Below are positions 24,042 to 34,144 of a stretch of DNA of 64,000 nt, one piece after another. Source of the stretch: Cryobacterium algoritolerans. GTDB taxonomy: Bacteria; Actinomycetota; Actinomycetes; Actinomycetales; Microbacteriaceae. The notes beneath the pieces are model-generated. The model made no database searches and had not been told where the DNA came from. It worked only from the letters and a program-made list of their open reading frames with translations. Both the position numbers and the translations under genes were made by a program. Each line of letters starts with the position of its first letter. Positions within the stretch are counted from its first letter, which is position 1. The stretch covers positions 62,001 through 126,000 of the forward strand of contig NZ_SOFP01000010.1 of NCBI RefSeq assembly GCF_004402785.1, in the 5' to 3' direction.

Positions 24042-25502
24042 ATGGTCGAGAACCAGATGAGCGCGCGGGCCCTTGAGGCCAGGCTCGGGGAGTGGCGCGG
24101 CGGCGGAAGCGCCTACCGGGCGCTGTCCGACCGCATCCGGCTGCTCACCCTCGACGGCCGCATCCCCACCGACAGCCGCCTGCCCGCCGAGCGTGACCTG
24201 AGCGCACGGCTCGGGGTGAGCCGCACGACCGTCACCGCAGCCTATCGCCGGCTCCGCGACACGGGTTTCCTGGTCAGCGTGCGCGGCTCAGGGAGCGTGG
24301 CCCGGCTGCCCGGGATGCCGGCGGCGCACACCGTGCCGGCCACCAGCGGCATCCTTGATTTCAGCAAGGCCACCATGCCGGCGCTCGCCGGCCTCGCGGA
24401 TGTCGCCCGCGCCGCCGTGGGTGACCTGCCCGGCCACCTCGGCGGCTCCGGCTTCGACCCGGTGGGAGTTCCGGAGCTGCGCGCCGCGATCGCCGACCGG
24501 TACCGGGCCCGCGGGCTGCCCACCGACCCTGAGCAGATCATGGTCACGATCGGGGCCCAGCACGCGATCGCGCTGCTCGCCCGGGTGCTGGTCGGCCGGG
24601 GTGACCGGGTGCTGATCGAGATGCCTACCTACCCGCATGCCTACGAGGCACTGACCGCAGCCGGCGCCCGGCTCGTGCCGGTCACCGTGTCGGCCGCCGT
24701 GCCCGGCGAGGAAGCCGAAACCGCCGGCTGGGACGAGACCGCGCTCCTGCAGACCCTCCGGCGCAGCAACCCCGTCCTCGGCTACCTGATGCCCGACTTT
24801 CACAACCCGACCGGTCGCACCATGCCGGTTGGCCAGCGGGAGCGAGTACTTGCCGCGGCGGCCCGCCAGGGCACGGTGCTCGTCGTCGACGAGACGATCG
24901 CCGAACTCGCCATCGACCGGACAGGCGAGTTCCTGCCGTTCCCCGCCTACGCCGAGTCGGGGCAGCCGGGCGACGTCGTCGCCATCGGCTCGGTCGGCAA
25001 GACCGTCTGGGGCGGCCTGCGGGTCGGCTGGATTCGCGCCGAACGGCCGCTGATCCGCCGGCTTGTTGCCGCCCGCGCGGCGAACGACCTCGGCACTCCC
25101 ATCCTCGAGCAACTGATCGTGGTTCGGCTCCTGGCCGAGATGCCCGCGATCCTCGCGGGGCGCCGCACCGAACTCCGGTTCGGCCGCGACCACCTGGAGC
25201 GGTTGCTCGCCGCACGGTTCCCCGACTGGCAGGTGCCGCATGTCGACGGCGGCATCACAGCGTGGGTCAACCTCGGGTTGCCGGTGAGCTCCCAGCTCGC
25301 GCTCGCCGCGCGCAACCACGGCCTGCTCGTTCCGGCCGGGCCGCGGTTCGGGCTCGATGGGGCGTTTGAACGGTTCCTACGGATTCCGTTTTGTTACAGC
25401 ACCGACGAGATGGACCTCGCCGTTGACGCCCTCGGCCTGGCCTGGGATTCGCTACCCCGGCATCCGGTGCAAGATATCGGGTACCTCGCCGACGTCGTCT
25501 GA
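24042..25502 (+). CDS. MocR family regulator (GntR-wHTH/aminotransferase), YczR-like
   Basis: A 486-residue PLP-dependent regulator. The winged helix occupies residues 20-85 (DRIRLLTLDGRIPTDSRLPAERDLSARLGVSRTTV), and a class I aminotransferase-like domain follows from about residue 115. Seen: DFHNPTG, VVDETIAEL and the PLP lysine motif GSVGKTVWGGLRVGW. The ATG at 24042 is used; the open frame extends far upstream only because the antisense of yczE is open. It should control yczE in response to PLP or an amino compound (family inference). Confidence 0.92.
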   Translation: MVENQMSARALEARLGEWRGGGSAYRALSDRIRLLTLDGRIPTDSRLPAERDLSARLGVSRTTVTAAYRRLRDTGFLVSVRGSGSVARLPGMPAAHTVPATSGILDFSKATMPALAGLADVARAAVGDLPGHLGGSGFDPVGVPELRAAIADRYRARGLPTDPEQIMVTIGAQHAIALLARVLVGRGDRVLIEMPTYPHAYEALTAAGARLVPVTVSAAVPGEEAETAGWDETALLQTLRRSNPVLGYLMPDFHNPTGRTMPVGQRERVLAAAARQGTVLVVDETIAELAIDRTGEFLPFPAYAESGQPGDVVAIGSVGKTVWGGLRVGWIRAERPLIRRLVAARAANDLGTPILEQLIVVRLLAEMPAILAGRRTELRFGRDHLERLLAARFPDWQVPHVDGGITAWVNLGLPVSSQLALAARNHGLLVPAGPRFGLDGAFERFLRIPFCYSTDEMDLAVDALGLAWDSLPRHPVQDIGYLADVV

Positions 25503-25543
25503 GGCCGCGGGCGTCCGGCGCCTGCGGCCTTCAGAGCGCCGCC

Positions 25544-25747
25544 TCAGTCCTCGAGCACGAAGGTCACCTCGATCACGACCTCCCAGGACGTGATCGCGCC
25601 GTCCGACACCTCCACCTTCTGCTCTTTAACCCAGGCGCCGGAGACACCGCGCAGGGTCCTGCTCGCACGGGCGATGCCGGAGGCGATCGCGGCGTCGAAC
25701 GACGTGTCTGACCGGATGCTCAGGGTGGTTACGCGTGCTACGGACAT
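25544..25747 (-). CDS. Dodecin (flavin-storage protein)
   Basis: A 67-residue protein matching dodecin, which forms hollow dodecamers that bind FAD/FMN or related cofactors. Seen: SDTSFDAAIASGIARASRTLRG, the flavin-stacking Trp in AWVKEQKVEV, and the C-terminal YEV-like VVIEVTFVLED strand. ATG 25747 follows GAGGAGAAGCC, a strong ribosome binding site. It is convergent with mocR and divergent from the RND exporter. Confidence 0.93.
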   Translation of the reverse strand: MSVARVTTLSIRSDTSFDAAIASGIARASRTLRGVSGAWVKEQKVEVSDGAITSWEVVIEVTFVLED

Positions 25748-25895
25748 GGCTTCTCCTCGATGGATGTTGTGGGTGAACCTCTGGGTGTCTGGTGGAGCTC
25801 GTGCCGCCGAGGATAGGCGCGGCCCGCCGTCGCCGACACCCCCGGGAAGCGGTTCGGCACGGATTCTGCACTCCGTGCAATGAGAGAATGAGCGG

Positions 25896-28800
25896 GTGCA
25901 TTTCCTCGCCGTCCTGAGCATGAAGAACCGGGCCCTGATCGCGCTCATCACCATCGTCGCCGCCATTTTCGGCAGCCTCGCCCTGACCAGCCTGAAACAG
26001 GAGCTGATCCCCTCGCTCCAGCTGCCCCAGCTGCTGGTGTCGACGAGCTATCCCGGTGCCTCGCCCGAGGTCGTCAACGACGACGTGTCGACCCCGATCG
26101 AGACCGCGATCCAGGGCATCGCCGGGCTCGAATCCACCTCGACGACGAGCAGCACGAACTCCTCGTTGGTGAGCTCCACCTTCACCTACGGCACCGACCT
26201 GGTCAAGGCGGAGTCGCGCATCAGCCAGGCGATCAACCGGATCAAGTCCCGGCTTCCCGATAACCTCGACCCGCAGGTGATCAGCGGCAGCATCGACGAT
26301 TTCCCGGTGATCTCCCTTGCCGTCTCCGGCGGCGACCAGGCCACCCTGGCCGACGACCTGGGGCGCAGCGTGCTCGGCGACATCCGCGACGTCGCCGGCG
26401 TACGCGAGGCGGCCCTGGTCGGTGACGTCGGTCGCCGGGTGACGATCACGCCGGATGCCGCAGCCTTGGCCGTGCGCGGGCTCTCCGCGCAGGCCATCCG
26501 TGACGCCCTCCAGCAGAACGGGTCGCTGATCCCGGCCGGCGCGCTCAGCCAGGCCGGCACGACGCTGTCCGTGCAGGCGGGCACGAAGCTGGCCTCGGCG
26601 GAGGATATCGCGGCACTGCCGCTCCTGTCCCGGGTGCCGGGTGCCGGGCCGGCCCGGATCGGCGACGTGGCGACGGTCGCGCTCTCCCCGAACCCGGTGA
26701 CCAGCATCTCGAGGGTTGATGGCAAGCCGGCGCTCACGATCGCGGTCACCAAGGTGCCGGCCGCCAACACCGTTGACGTGTCGAAGGCCGTTCGCGCGAT
26801 CCTGCCGAAGCTGGAGGGTGCCGTCGCCGGAACCACCTTCACGGTGGTCTTCGACCAGGCGCCCTTCATCCAGGAGTCGATCGACTCGCTCACCCAGGAG
26901 GGCTTCCTCGGCCTCATCTTCGCGGTGCTCGTGATCCTGGTATTCCTGCTCTCGGTGCGGGCGACCCTGGTCACCGCGATCTCGATCCCGACGTCGGTGC
27001 TGATCACGTTCATCGGGCTGCAGGGCGTGGGCTATTCGCTCAACATCCTCACCCTCGGCGCGCTCACGATCGCGATCGGCCGGGTCGTTGACGACTCGAT
27101 CGTCGTGATCGAGAACATCAAGCGCAACCTGGTCGCCGGGACCGACCGTGCAGACACCATCGTGCGGGCGGTGCGGGAGGTGGCCGGGGCGATCACCGCC
27201 TCGACCATCACGACGGTCACGGTGTTCCTGCCGATCGCGTTCGTCGGTGGATCGACCGGGGAGCTGTTCCGCCCGTTCGCGCTCACCGTCACGATCGCGC
27301 TGCTCGCGTCGCTGTTGGTGTCGCTGACCATCGTGCCGGTGCTCGCGTACTGGTTCCTCCGGCCTGCGGGGGTGCGGCCCGCGAAGGTCGTGTCGGGGAT
27401 CTCGACGAGCTCGATCACCGAGGGAGGGATCTCGACAAGCTCGGTCGCCGTGTCGGGGATCTCGACGAGCTCGATCACCGAGGGAGGGATCTCGACAAGC
27501 TCGGTCGCCGAGGCAGGCTCGATCGCCGAGGGCGAGTCGAGCAGTGAGGAGCGGGCGCGCAGGCGGCACGCGGCCGCCGAAACCTCTGCAGCCGTGATCA
27601 CGGAGCACCCCAGCCGCCTGCAGCAGGGCTACCTCCCGGTCATCCGTTGGACCCTCACCCACGCCGTGGCGACGATGCTGCTCGCGGTGCTGGTGCTCGG
27701 CGGCACAGCCTGGATCGTGCCGTTCATGAAGATCAACTTCCTCGGCTCGACCGGGCAGACCACCTTCCGGGTCACCCAGACGCTGCCGGTGGGCACCAGC
27801 CTTGCCGCGCAGGACGCGGCATCCACCGCCGTGGAAAGGGCCCTGCGCGGCACCGACGGCGTTCAGATCGTGCAGGTTTCAATCGGCGGCGGCAGCGCGC
27901 TGGCCGCCTTCAGCGGCGGAGCACCCTCGACGAGCGCGGTGGCCTACTCGATCACCACCGACGGCACTGTCAAACCGGACGCCGTGCAGGATTCCGTGCG
28001 CGGCACACTCGCGGCGCTGAAAGACAGCGGTGAATTCTCGGTGACGAGCGGCGGCGGGTTCGGCGGGTCATCCGACATCGCCGTCGACATCACCGCGGCC
28101 ACGAGCGCGGACCTGCAGAAGGCGACCGACACGATCCTCTCTGCGGTCAGGAAGCTCGACGCCATCAAGGAGAGCGCGAGCAACCTCGCGGCATCCCGGC
28201 CCTACCTGGCGATCACGGTGAACCGGGATGCCGCGGCGCAGTCCGGCCTCAGCGAGCTCGCCCTCGGCACGCTCGTGTCCCACGCGATGCAGCCAAGCGT
28301 CGCCGGGTCGATCGTGATCAACGAGACGACCCTGTCGGTCTACCTGCAATCGGCGGCCGGGCCGGCCACCACCGCGGAGCTCGCGGCCCTGCAGATTCCC
28401 ACGTCGGCCGGGCCGGTGGACCTCGACACCCTGGCCACAGTGGAGCAGGTCGACGGGCCGTCCACCCTCACGACCACGAAGGGGCTGCGCACGGCCACGG
28501 TGTCGGCCACCCCCAACAGCAACGACCTGGGCACGGCGAACACGCAGATGGCCGCCGCGCTCGCCGACGCCACCCTGCCGGTCGGGGCGACGGCGACCCT
28601 CGGCGGGGTCACCGCTGACCAGACCGAGGCGTTCCAGCAGCTCGGCATCGCGCTGCTGGTGGCGATCCTGATCGTCTATATCGTGATGGTGGCCACGTTC
28701 CGGTCGCTGCTCCAGCCGCTGCTCCTGCTCGTCTCGGTGCCGTTCGCGGCAACCGGCGCGATCGCCCTGCAGGTGGTCACGGGTATCCCGCTCGGGGTGC

Positions 28801-29249
28801 CGTCGCTGATCGGGGTGCTGATGCTGATCGGCATTGTGGTGACCAACGCGATTGTGCTGATCGACCTGGTCAACCAGTACCGGCGCCGGGGCCTGTCGGT
28901 GCGCGAGGCGCTGGTCAGCGGGGCATCCCGGAGGCTTCGCCCGATCCTGATGACGGCGCTCGCCACGATCTTCGCTCTGCTGCCGATGGCCACCGGGCTC
29001 ACCGGCAAGGGCGGGTTCATCTCCCAGCCGCTCGCCCTCGTGGTGATCGGCGGGCTCGTCTCCTCGACCCTGCTCACCCTCGTCGTGTTGCCGGTGCTGT
29101 ACTTCCTCGTCGAAGGCGGCCGGGAGCGTCGGGCGGAGCGCCGGGAGCTGCGGGCAGTCTCGGGCGCGGACGCGGGCTCCGCGAACTCCGCGAGCTCCGC
29201 GGGCTCCGCGGCCGCCGTGGCCGCCGTGGCCGCGCCCGGACGTGGCTAA
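25896..29249 (+). CDS. RND superfamily efflux transporter (HAE1/AcrB-like) with repeat insertion
   Basis: An 1117-residue proton-driven exporter: TM1 at the N-terminus, two large extracytoplasmic loops and two blocks of TM helices. Seen: DDVSTPIETAIQGIAGLES, the TM4 proton-relay motif GRVVDDSIVVIENI, and in the second half FRSLLQPLLLLVSVPFAATGA and GIVVTNAIVLIDLVNQYR. HAE1 proteins are usually near 1040 residues. The extra length lies in the cytosolic loop between the two halves (about residues 498-550), where a perfect 60-bp tandem duplication of REP-like DNA encodes GISTSSITEGGISTSSVAV twice, and in an Ala/Ser tail. No membrane-fusion protein gene is adjacent. Start GTG 25896. Confidence 0.9.
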   Translation: MHFLAVLSMKNRALIALITIVAAIFGSLALTSLKQELIPSLQLPQLLVSTSYPGASPEVVNDDVSTPIETAIQGIAGLESTSTTSSTNSSLVSSTFTYGTDLVKAESRISQAINRIKSRLPDNLDPQVISGSIDDFPVISLAVSGGDQATLADDLGRSVLGDIRDVAGVREAALVGDVGRRVTITPDAAALAVRGLSAQAIRDALQQNGSLIPAGALSQAGTTLSVQAGTKLASAEDIAALPLLSRVPGAGPARIGDVATVALSPNPVTSISRVDGKPALTIAVTKVPAANTVDVSKAVRAILPKLEGAVAGTTFTVVFDQAPFIQESIDSLTQEGFLGLIFAVLVILVFLLSVRATLVTAISIPTSVLITFIGLQGVGYSLNILTLGALTIAIGRVVDDSIVVIENIKRNLVAGTDRADTIVRAVREVAGAITASTITTVTVFLPIAFVGGSTGELFRPFALTVTIALLASLLVSLTIVPVLAYWFLRPAGVRPAKVVSGISTSSITEGGISTSSVAVSGISTSSITEGGISTSSVAEAGSIAEGESSSEERARRRHAAAETSAAVITEHPSRLQQGYLPVIRWTLTHAVATMLLAVLVLGGTAWIVPFMKINFLGSTGQTTFRVTQTLPVGTSLAAQDAASTAVERALRGTDGVQIVQVSIGGGSALAAFSGGAPSTSAVAYSITTDGTVKPDAVQDSVRGTLAALKDSGEFSVTSGGGFGGSSDIAVDITAATSADLQKATDTILSAVRKLDAIKESASNLAASRPYLAITVNRDAAAQSGLSELALGTLVSHAMQPSVAGSIVINETTLSVYLQSAAGPATTAELAALQIPTSAGPVDLDTLATVEQVDGPSTLTTTKGLRTATVSATPNSNDLGTANTQMAAALADATLPVGATATLGGVTADQTEAFQQLGIALLVAILIVYIVMVATFRSLLQPLLLLVSVPFAATGAIALQVVTGIPLGVPSLIGVLMLIGIVVTNAIVLIDLVNQYRRRGLSVREALVSGASRRLRPILMTALATIFALLPMATGLTGKGGFISQPLALVVIGGLVSSTLLTLVVLPVLYFLVEGGRERRAERRELRAVSGADAGSANSASSAGSAAAVAAVAAPGRG
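27390..27509. repeat. Perfect 60-bp tandem duplication inside RND gene
   Basis: Units 27390-27449 and 27450-27509 are identical over 60 bp. Each unit itself contains two REP-like half copies (GGGATCTCGACGAGCTCGAT and GGGATCTCGACAAGCTCGGT). A degenerate half copy follows at 27510-27530. The length keeps the reading frame. Confidence 0.95.
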
Positions 29250-29326
29250 CTCCTGCAATTCTTGGAAATTCGAGCTGAAACGGCTGGAATCGGGAATTCC
29301 GGCGAGGATTGCAGGAGTTAGCCACG
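29241..29326. repeat. Long inverted repeat overlapping the RND stop codon
   Basis: Perfect 19-bp arms (CGTGGCTAACTCCTGCAAT, 29241-29259; complement 29308-29326) around a 48-nt spacer. The RND stop codon TAA lies inside the left arm. No T-run follows. Position suits a 3'-end stability or termination element. Confidence 0.9.
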
Positions 29327-29343
29327 GTGTGCTCGCTCGGCTG

Positions 29344-29399
29344 GTTGAGGCGGGGATCTCGACAAGTTCGATCACCGGACAAGTTCGATCACCGGGGGC
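29344..29399. repeat. REP-like repeat copies
   Basis: GGGATCTCGACAAGTTCGAT followed by CACCGG, with a partial second copy (GACAAGTTCGATCACCGG), downstream of the RND gene. These are the same motif as inside the RND coding sequence 1.9 kb upstream. Confidence 0.85.
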
Positions 29400-29442
29400 G
29401 ACCTCAGTGACCAGGAGGGCGACGCATCAGGAACGGTCCGCG

Positions 29443-30111
29443 CTAGAAGACGACCCGGCCCGGCGCCAGCGGGCCGGAGCGCACGATGGCGGTGCTGGTG
29501 TCGTCGCAGCCGTCGATCTGGTTCGGCGTGGCCACCCGGCGCGGGTCGGCCCAGCCCGGTAGCGTGACGGCGAGTTCGGTGACCGGCACGATCGTGCAGG
29601 CGTAGGCGCCAGCCTGGCCGAGGTGCAGCAGGCTGAAAGCGGATGCCCCCGGTGCCAGCGGTACGACGGCAACGGGGAAGAAGCGGCCGGGTTCCTCGCC
29701 GGACACGGCGCCGATCGTTGCACCTGAGTTTGCGCTGACCAGCGAGAGGGCCGGGTAGCCCTCGATAGTGCATTCGACCGAGCTGTCGTTGGTCAGTTGC
29801 AGGTCCCAGAAGAAGTTGCCGGCGCCGCTGTCGGACGGCCGGGACTGCAGCGACAACGCGATCTGGTTGGGTCCGCACGCGCCTGCCCCGGCCGAGGCGT
29901 TCGGGGCGGTGGAGGCGGTGGAGGCGGTGGGCGAGGTCATCGCCGTAGCCGTAGCCGTCGGTGTCGGCGTTGGCGTGGCCGTCGGCGTCGGGGAGCCACC
30001 GGGCGACAGTGGGGCGGCGCATCCCGCCAGGAGCGAGATTCCGGCGGCCAGGCAGGCCAAGCAGGCCAAGCCGACCCTGCGCTTCCGCCCCCGAACTTCT
30101 CTGCTGGTCAT
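29443..30111 (-). CDS. DUF4232 lipoprotein
   Basis: A 222-residue secreted lipoprotein. The signal peptide (basic start, hydrophobic core LACLACLAAGISLLAG) ends in a lipobox LLAGC with Cys31. A Thr/Ala/Pro-rich linker with dinucleotide-like repeats (TPTATPTPTPTATATA) leads to the DUF4232 domain (CGPNQIALSLQSRPSDSGAG, LQLTNDSSVECTIEGYPALSLV, LLHLGQAGAYAC), common in actinobacteria and of unknown function. It is convergent with the RND gene. Confidence 0.85.
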   Translation of the reverse strand: MTSREVRGRKRRVGLACLACLAAGISLLAGCAAPLSPGGSPTPTATPTPTPTATATAMTSPTASTASTAPNASAGAGACGPNQIALSLQSRPSDSGAGNFFWDLQLTNDSSVECTIEGYPALSLVSANSGATIGAVSGEEPGRFFPVAVVPLAPGASAFSLLHLGQAGAYACTIVPVTELAVTLPGWADPRRVATPNQIDGCDDTSTAIVRSGPLAPGRVVF

Positions 30112-30263
30112 GACGCCAGTGTCACACCTTCGGGCGAATTGCGCGCCCCGGACACGCTGCGAATGGGCGTCCGCGCGGCCCGGCGGCCGGGCACCGCATC
30201 CCGAGCGTTTCGCGTGCGCTGAACGGCGGTCGAAACGGTGGGAACAGCGGCTTCGCGCTGTCC

Positions 30264-30269
30264 TATAAT
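30264..30269 (+). promoter_or_regulatory. -10 promoter element of the kinase gene
   Basis: A perfect TATAAT lies 20 nt upstream of the ATG, before the AGGAGG ribosome binding site. No clear -35 is seen at the expected distance. Confidence 0.55.
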
Positions 30270-30289
30270 CATTTTCGACAGGAGGCAGA

Positions 30290-31651
<1,362 letters not shown>

Positions 31652-31770
31652 ACCCCGGCTCAGTAACCCGCTTGGGTGGCCTGCTACAGTGCTGTCTGAA
31701 TCCAAGCCGGGGTGCACCGGCCGACAAGCGGCCGAGACGTGTTTCCTTTGCGTGAGAGAGAGGCAACACC

Positions 31771-32265
31771 ATGAAGGCATCGGCAGAACTTGGCGCCAAC
31801 CTGCAGTCCGTCCTCGTCGACCTGATCGAGTTACACGTGCAGGGCAAGCAGGCGCACTGGAGCGTCGTGGGCAAGAACTTCCGCGACCTTCACCTGCAGC
31901 TCGACGAGATCGTCGACGACGCCCGGCTGTTCTCCGACGAACTCGCCGAGCGCATGCGCGCCCTCGATGCCCTGCCTGACGGCCGCAGCGAGACGGTCAC
32001 CACGACCACCCACCTGCCCAAGTTCCCGGCCGGAGAGGTGGACACCACGGAGACCGTCGGCCTGGTCACCGACCGCCTCGACGCAGCGGTCGAGAACATC
32101 CGTGCCGTGCACGACGCGGTCGACGCGGCAGACCCGACGAGTGCAGACATCCTGCACGGCTTCATCGAGAAGCTGGAGCAGTACGCCTGGATGGTCAGCG
32201 CCGAGAACCGCACCCCGCGCAAGCCAACGGCCAAGGCCCCGACCCGGCCGGTCGGCACGGCCTGA
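31771..32265 (+). CDS. dps: Dps family ferritin-like DNA-protection protein
   Basis: A 164-residue Dps: forms a dodecamer that oxidises and stores iron with peroxide and can bind DNA. The ferroxidase residues are present: HVQGKQAHWSVVG (His), DLHLQLDEIVDDAR (Asp/Glu). The Lys/Pro-rich C-terminal tail (PRKPTAKAPTRP) may bind DNA. ATG 31771 follows GAGAGAGG. The stop codon lies at the left edge of a GC-rich imperfect inverted repeat (32264-32337). Confidence 0.93.
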   Translation: MKASAELGANLQSVLVDLIELHVQGKQAHWSVVGKNFRDLHLQLDEIVDDARLFSDELAERMRALDALPDGRSETVTTTTHLPKFPAGEVDTTETVGLVTDRLDAAVENIRAVHDAVDAADPTSADILHGFIEKLEQYAWMVSAENRTPRKPTAKAPTRPVGTA

Positions 32266-32337
32266 GGAGCCGCCGCTCCAGTGCAACGCGCCGGCGGGCC
32301 CCGGCGCAGTTACCACGAAACCAGGAGGCGGCGGCTC
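32264..32337. repeat. GC-rich imperfect inverted repeat after dps
   Basis: GAGCCGCCGC (32267-32276) pairs with GCGGCGGCTC (32328-32337), with three further pairs across a one-base bulge. It begins at the dps stop codon. It may serve as the dps terminator, though no T-run follows. Confidence 0.5.
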
Positions 32338-32439
32338 AGCGGGCGTGCTCCGGCGGGATTCGCCTTGCGTGATCAGGCGGCCGGGGCCCGGATCTGCGCC
32401 CGGGCCGGTGTGGCAGACACTTCCAGCTGAAACCAGTTC

Positions 32440-32649
32440 CCTGGAAAGTTCGCGCGCGGCGATCTCCTCCCGGGTCCAGAGGGACCGCGCATCCAACGGA
32501 CTGGACGCGGTGTGGGCCTCGCTGAACCGGCGGGTCTGGTCGATCACCTCCGCCCGCACCGCGAAACACTGCCTGATCACCCGGCCGGCCACCCCGACCG
32601 CGTCAAAGAGCCCGAGCTGCTGTTGGGTGCTACCCACCAGGGAGGCCAT
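32440..32649 (-). pseudogene. N-terminal fragment of a DUF222-HNH gene
   Basis: The − strand text from ATG 32649 (QQQLGLFDAVGVAGRVIRQC, then RSLWTREEIAARELSRELV) resembles the N-terminal/early DUF222 region of 13E12-type proteins. After about 70 residues the similarity stops and the frame runs into the inverted repeat behind dps. No HNH part follows. I read it as a decayed second copy of the family found at 12.2 kb; the assignment is moderate. Confidence 0.45.
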
Positions 32650-32757
32650 AACCGAACACTACGACCACCCACCGACATTCCCCGACACCAACCAAACCCT
32701 CACGAGGGACTGTGGATAACCCGATCAAACCTAAAATGTGGCGGAGAAGTCAGCCGC

Positions 32758-33291
32758 TCAGTCGCGCCGAATTCGATAGCGCACATGGGCGCGGAGGGGG
32801 GAACCGAGGGCCACGCGCGGGTGCTCGAACTCGTCGACGAGGGTCATTCCCAGCCGGTCCATCACGGCTCGGGAGGGCACATTGATCACGGCGGTGATCG
32901 AGTTGACCTCCGAAAGAGCCAGCTCCCCGAGGGCGAACCCGAGCGTCGCGCGAGCGGCCTCGGTGGCGTAGCCCCGGCCCCAGAATTCCCCGGCCAGGCG
33001 CCAGCCGACCTCGACCCCACCGGCCCCGGGGATGCCGTCCGGCATCGGCGCCAGTCCGGTGAAGCCGAGGAATGCCCCAGAGGAGGCGTGCTCGAGCGCC
33101 CACAGCCCGTAACCGTATTCATCGAAGAGGGCGTCGGCGCGGGCGGCCAGCGCGTCGCCCTCCGCCCGGGTCAGCAGCCCGGGGAAGTAGCGCATCACGG
33201 CCGGGTCTGCGCCCATGGCGGAGAACGGTTCCCGATCGGCCTCGCGCCACCGGCGAAGCAGGAGCCGGTCGGTGCGGAGGGCGAGCGGCAT
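32758..33291 (-). CDS. GNAT family N-acetyltransferase (RimJ/RimL-like)
   Basis: A 177-residue acetyltransferase of the RimJ/RimL group that transfers acetyl from acetyl-CoA to an amine. Seen: TDRLLLRRWREADREPF at the N-terminus, GFTGLAPMPDGIPGAGGVEVGWRLA and the acetyl-CoA-binding WGRGYATEAARATLGFA, then SRAVMDRLGMTLVDEFEHP. Substrate unknown. It stands between the DUF222 fragment and hutD with no operon partner. Confidence 0.88.
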   Translation of the reverse strand: MPLALRTDRLLLRRWREADREPFSAMGADPAVMRYFPGLLTRAEGDALAARADALFDEYGYGLWALEHASSGAFLGFTGLAPMPDGIPGAGGVEVGWRLAGEFWGRGYATEAARATLGFALGELALSEVNSITAVINVPSRAVMDRLGMTLVDEFEHPRVALGSPLRAHVRYRIRRD

Positions 33292-33453
33292 CTGCCCAGA
33301 CTACGGCCGATCGGGGGCGATTCGGGCGGGTCGGCTTCACAGTATCTCCCGCCTCCCGGTCGTCGGCCGGCGCTCTTCCCCGGCGTTCACACCCTCGCCC
33401 GCTTCGACGGCGGGGTCGGCGCCGGGCGTTGCCGCGATCCGCGCCGTCTCGAC

Positions 33454-34140
33454 TCAGGCCACAGCGACCACCGCCGTCGCGATCCGCGCCACCGCGATCC
33501 GCCCGACGCCGTGCAGGGTGCCCTGCCTGCCGGCACCGAGGAACACGGCGTCGTGGCGGGCAAGCGAGCGGCCGGACCGGGCGCCTTCGGGAAAGCCCTC
33601 GGGAACGGCGCCAGGAGCCGCGGCGAAGACACCCTCGAGAACCACGGCCACGAGTTCCTCCGCGGCGGCGGTCGCCAGCACCGTGCTCCCGGCCACTTCT
33701 GCCGTGGCCAGGGACCCGGTCGACCTGCTCCGGCGCAGCATCAGGTTCAGGTCGAGGGTCGGCGTGGTCACACCGACCGACGCCACGGCCCGCTCGCCCG
33801 GAAAGGCCCGCACCTCGTGCCGCCCGACCGGTACGAGCGTGCCGTCGTCGATGAGCCGCAGTCCGCCGGCGGACAGCGGCATCAGCCACCGGTCGACGCC
33901 CGGATACAGGGAGAAGTCCCCGTCGTGCTCGACCACTGCGATGCTGACCCGCCAGGCGAACCCCGCATCCACCGCGCCCGGGCCGGCACTCCGGCCGACG
34001 CCGGCACCCCGCACGAACACCTCGGTGGTCGTGCCGCCGCCGTTCCGCCACGGGACCGGCACACGGTCAGCGGCGGGCAGCCAGGCCCAGCCGGCCTCAG
34101 GCGCCCGACCGGCCTCAGGCGCCCGACCGGCCTCAGGCAT
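33454..34140 (-). CDS. hutD: HutD family protein
   Basis: A 228-residue cupin-fold HutD/Ves protein, an accessory of histidine utilisation of uncertain biochemical role (proposed formylglutamate sensing or a governor of hut expression). Seen: RVPVPWRNGGGTTTEVFV, FAWRVSIAVVEHDGDFSLYPGVDRWL and DLNLMLRR, family hallmarks. The start at ATG 34140 overlaps the hutI stop by 8 bp. An 18-bp repeat gives PEAGRA three times at the N-terminus, directly before the conserved domain. The C-terminus is Ala/Val-rich and poorly conserved. Confidence 0.85.
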   Translation of the reverse strand: MPEAGRAPEAGRAPEAGWAWLPAADRVPVPWRNGGGTTTEVFVRGAGVGRSAGPGAVDAGFAWRVSIAVVEHDGDFSLYPGVDRWLMPLSAGGLRLIDDGTLVPVGRHEVRAFPGERAVASVGVTTPTLDLNLMLRRSRSTGSLATAEVAGSTVLATAAAEELVAVVLEGVFAAAPGAVPEGFPEGARSGRSLARHDAVFLGAGRQGTLHGVGRIAVARIATAVVAVA

Positions 34141-34144
34141 CCGA
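34091..34144. repeat. 18-bp tandem repeat across the hutI/hutD junction
   Basis: Three 18-bp units (CCGGCCTCAGGCGCCCGA; the third varies) at 34091-34108, 34109-34126 and 34127-34144. The third contains both the hutI stop and the hutD ATG, so repeat changes can move or copy the coupling signals. Confidence 0.92.

Noticed and set aside
25626-27662. 678-codon − strand frame opposite the RND exporter
   Set aside because: Antisense shadow: very Arg/Gly/Asp-rich, no motifs, and it also crosses the dodecin gene.
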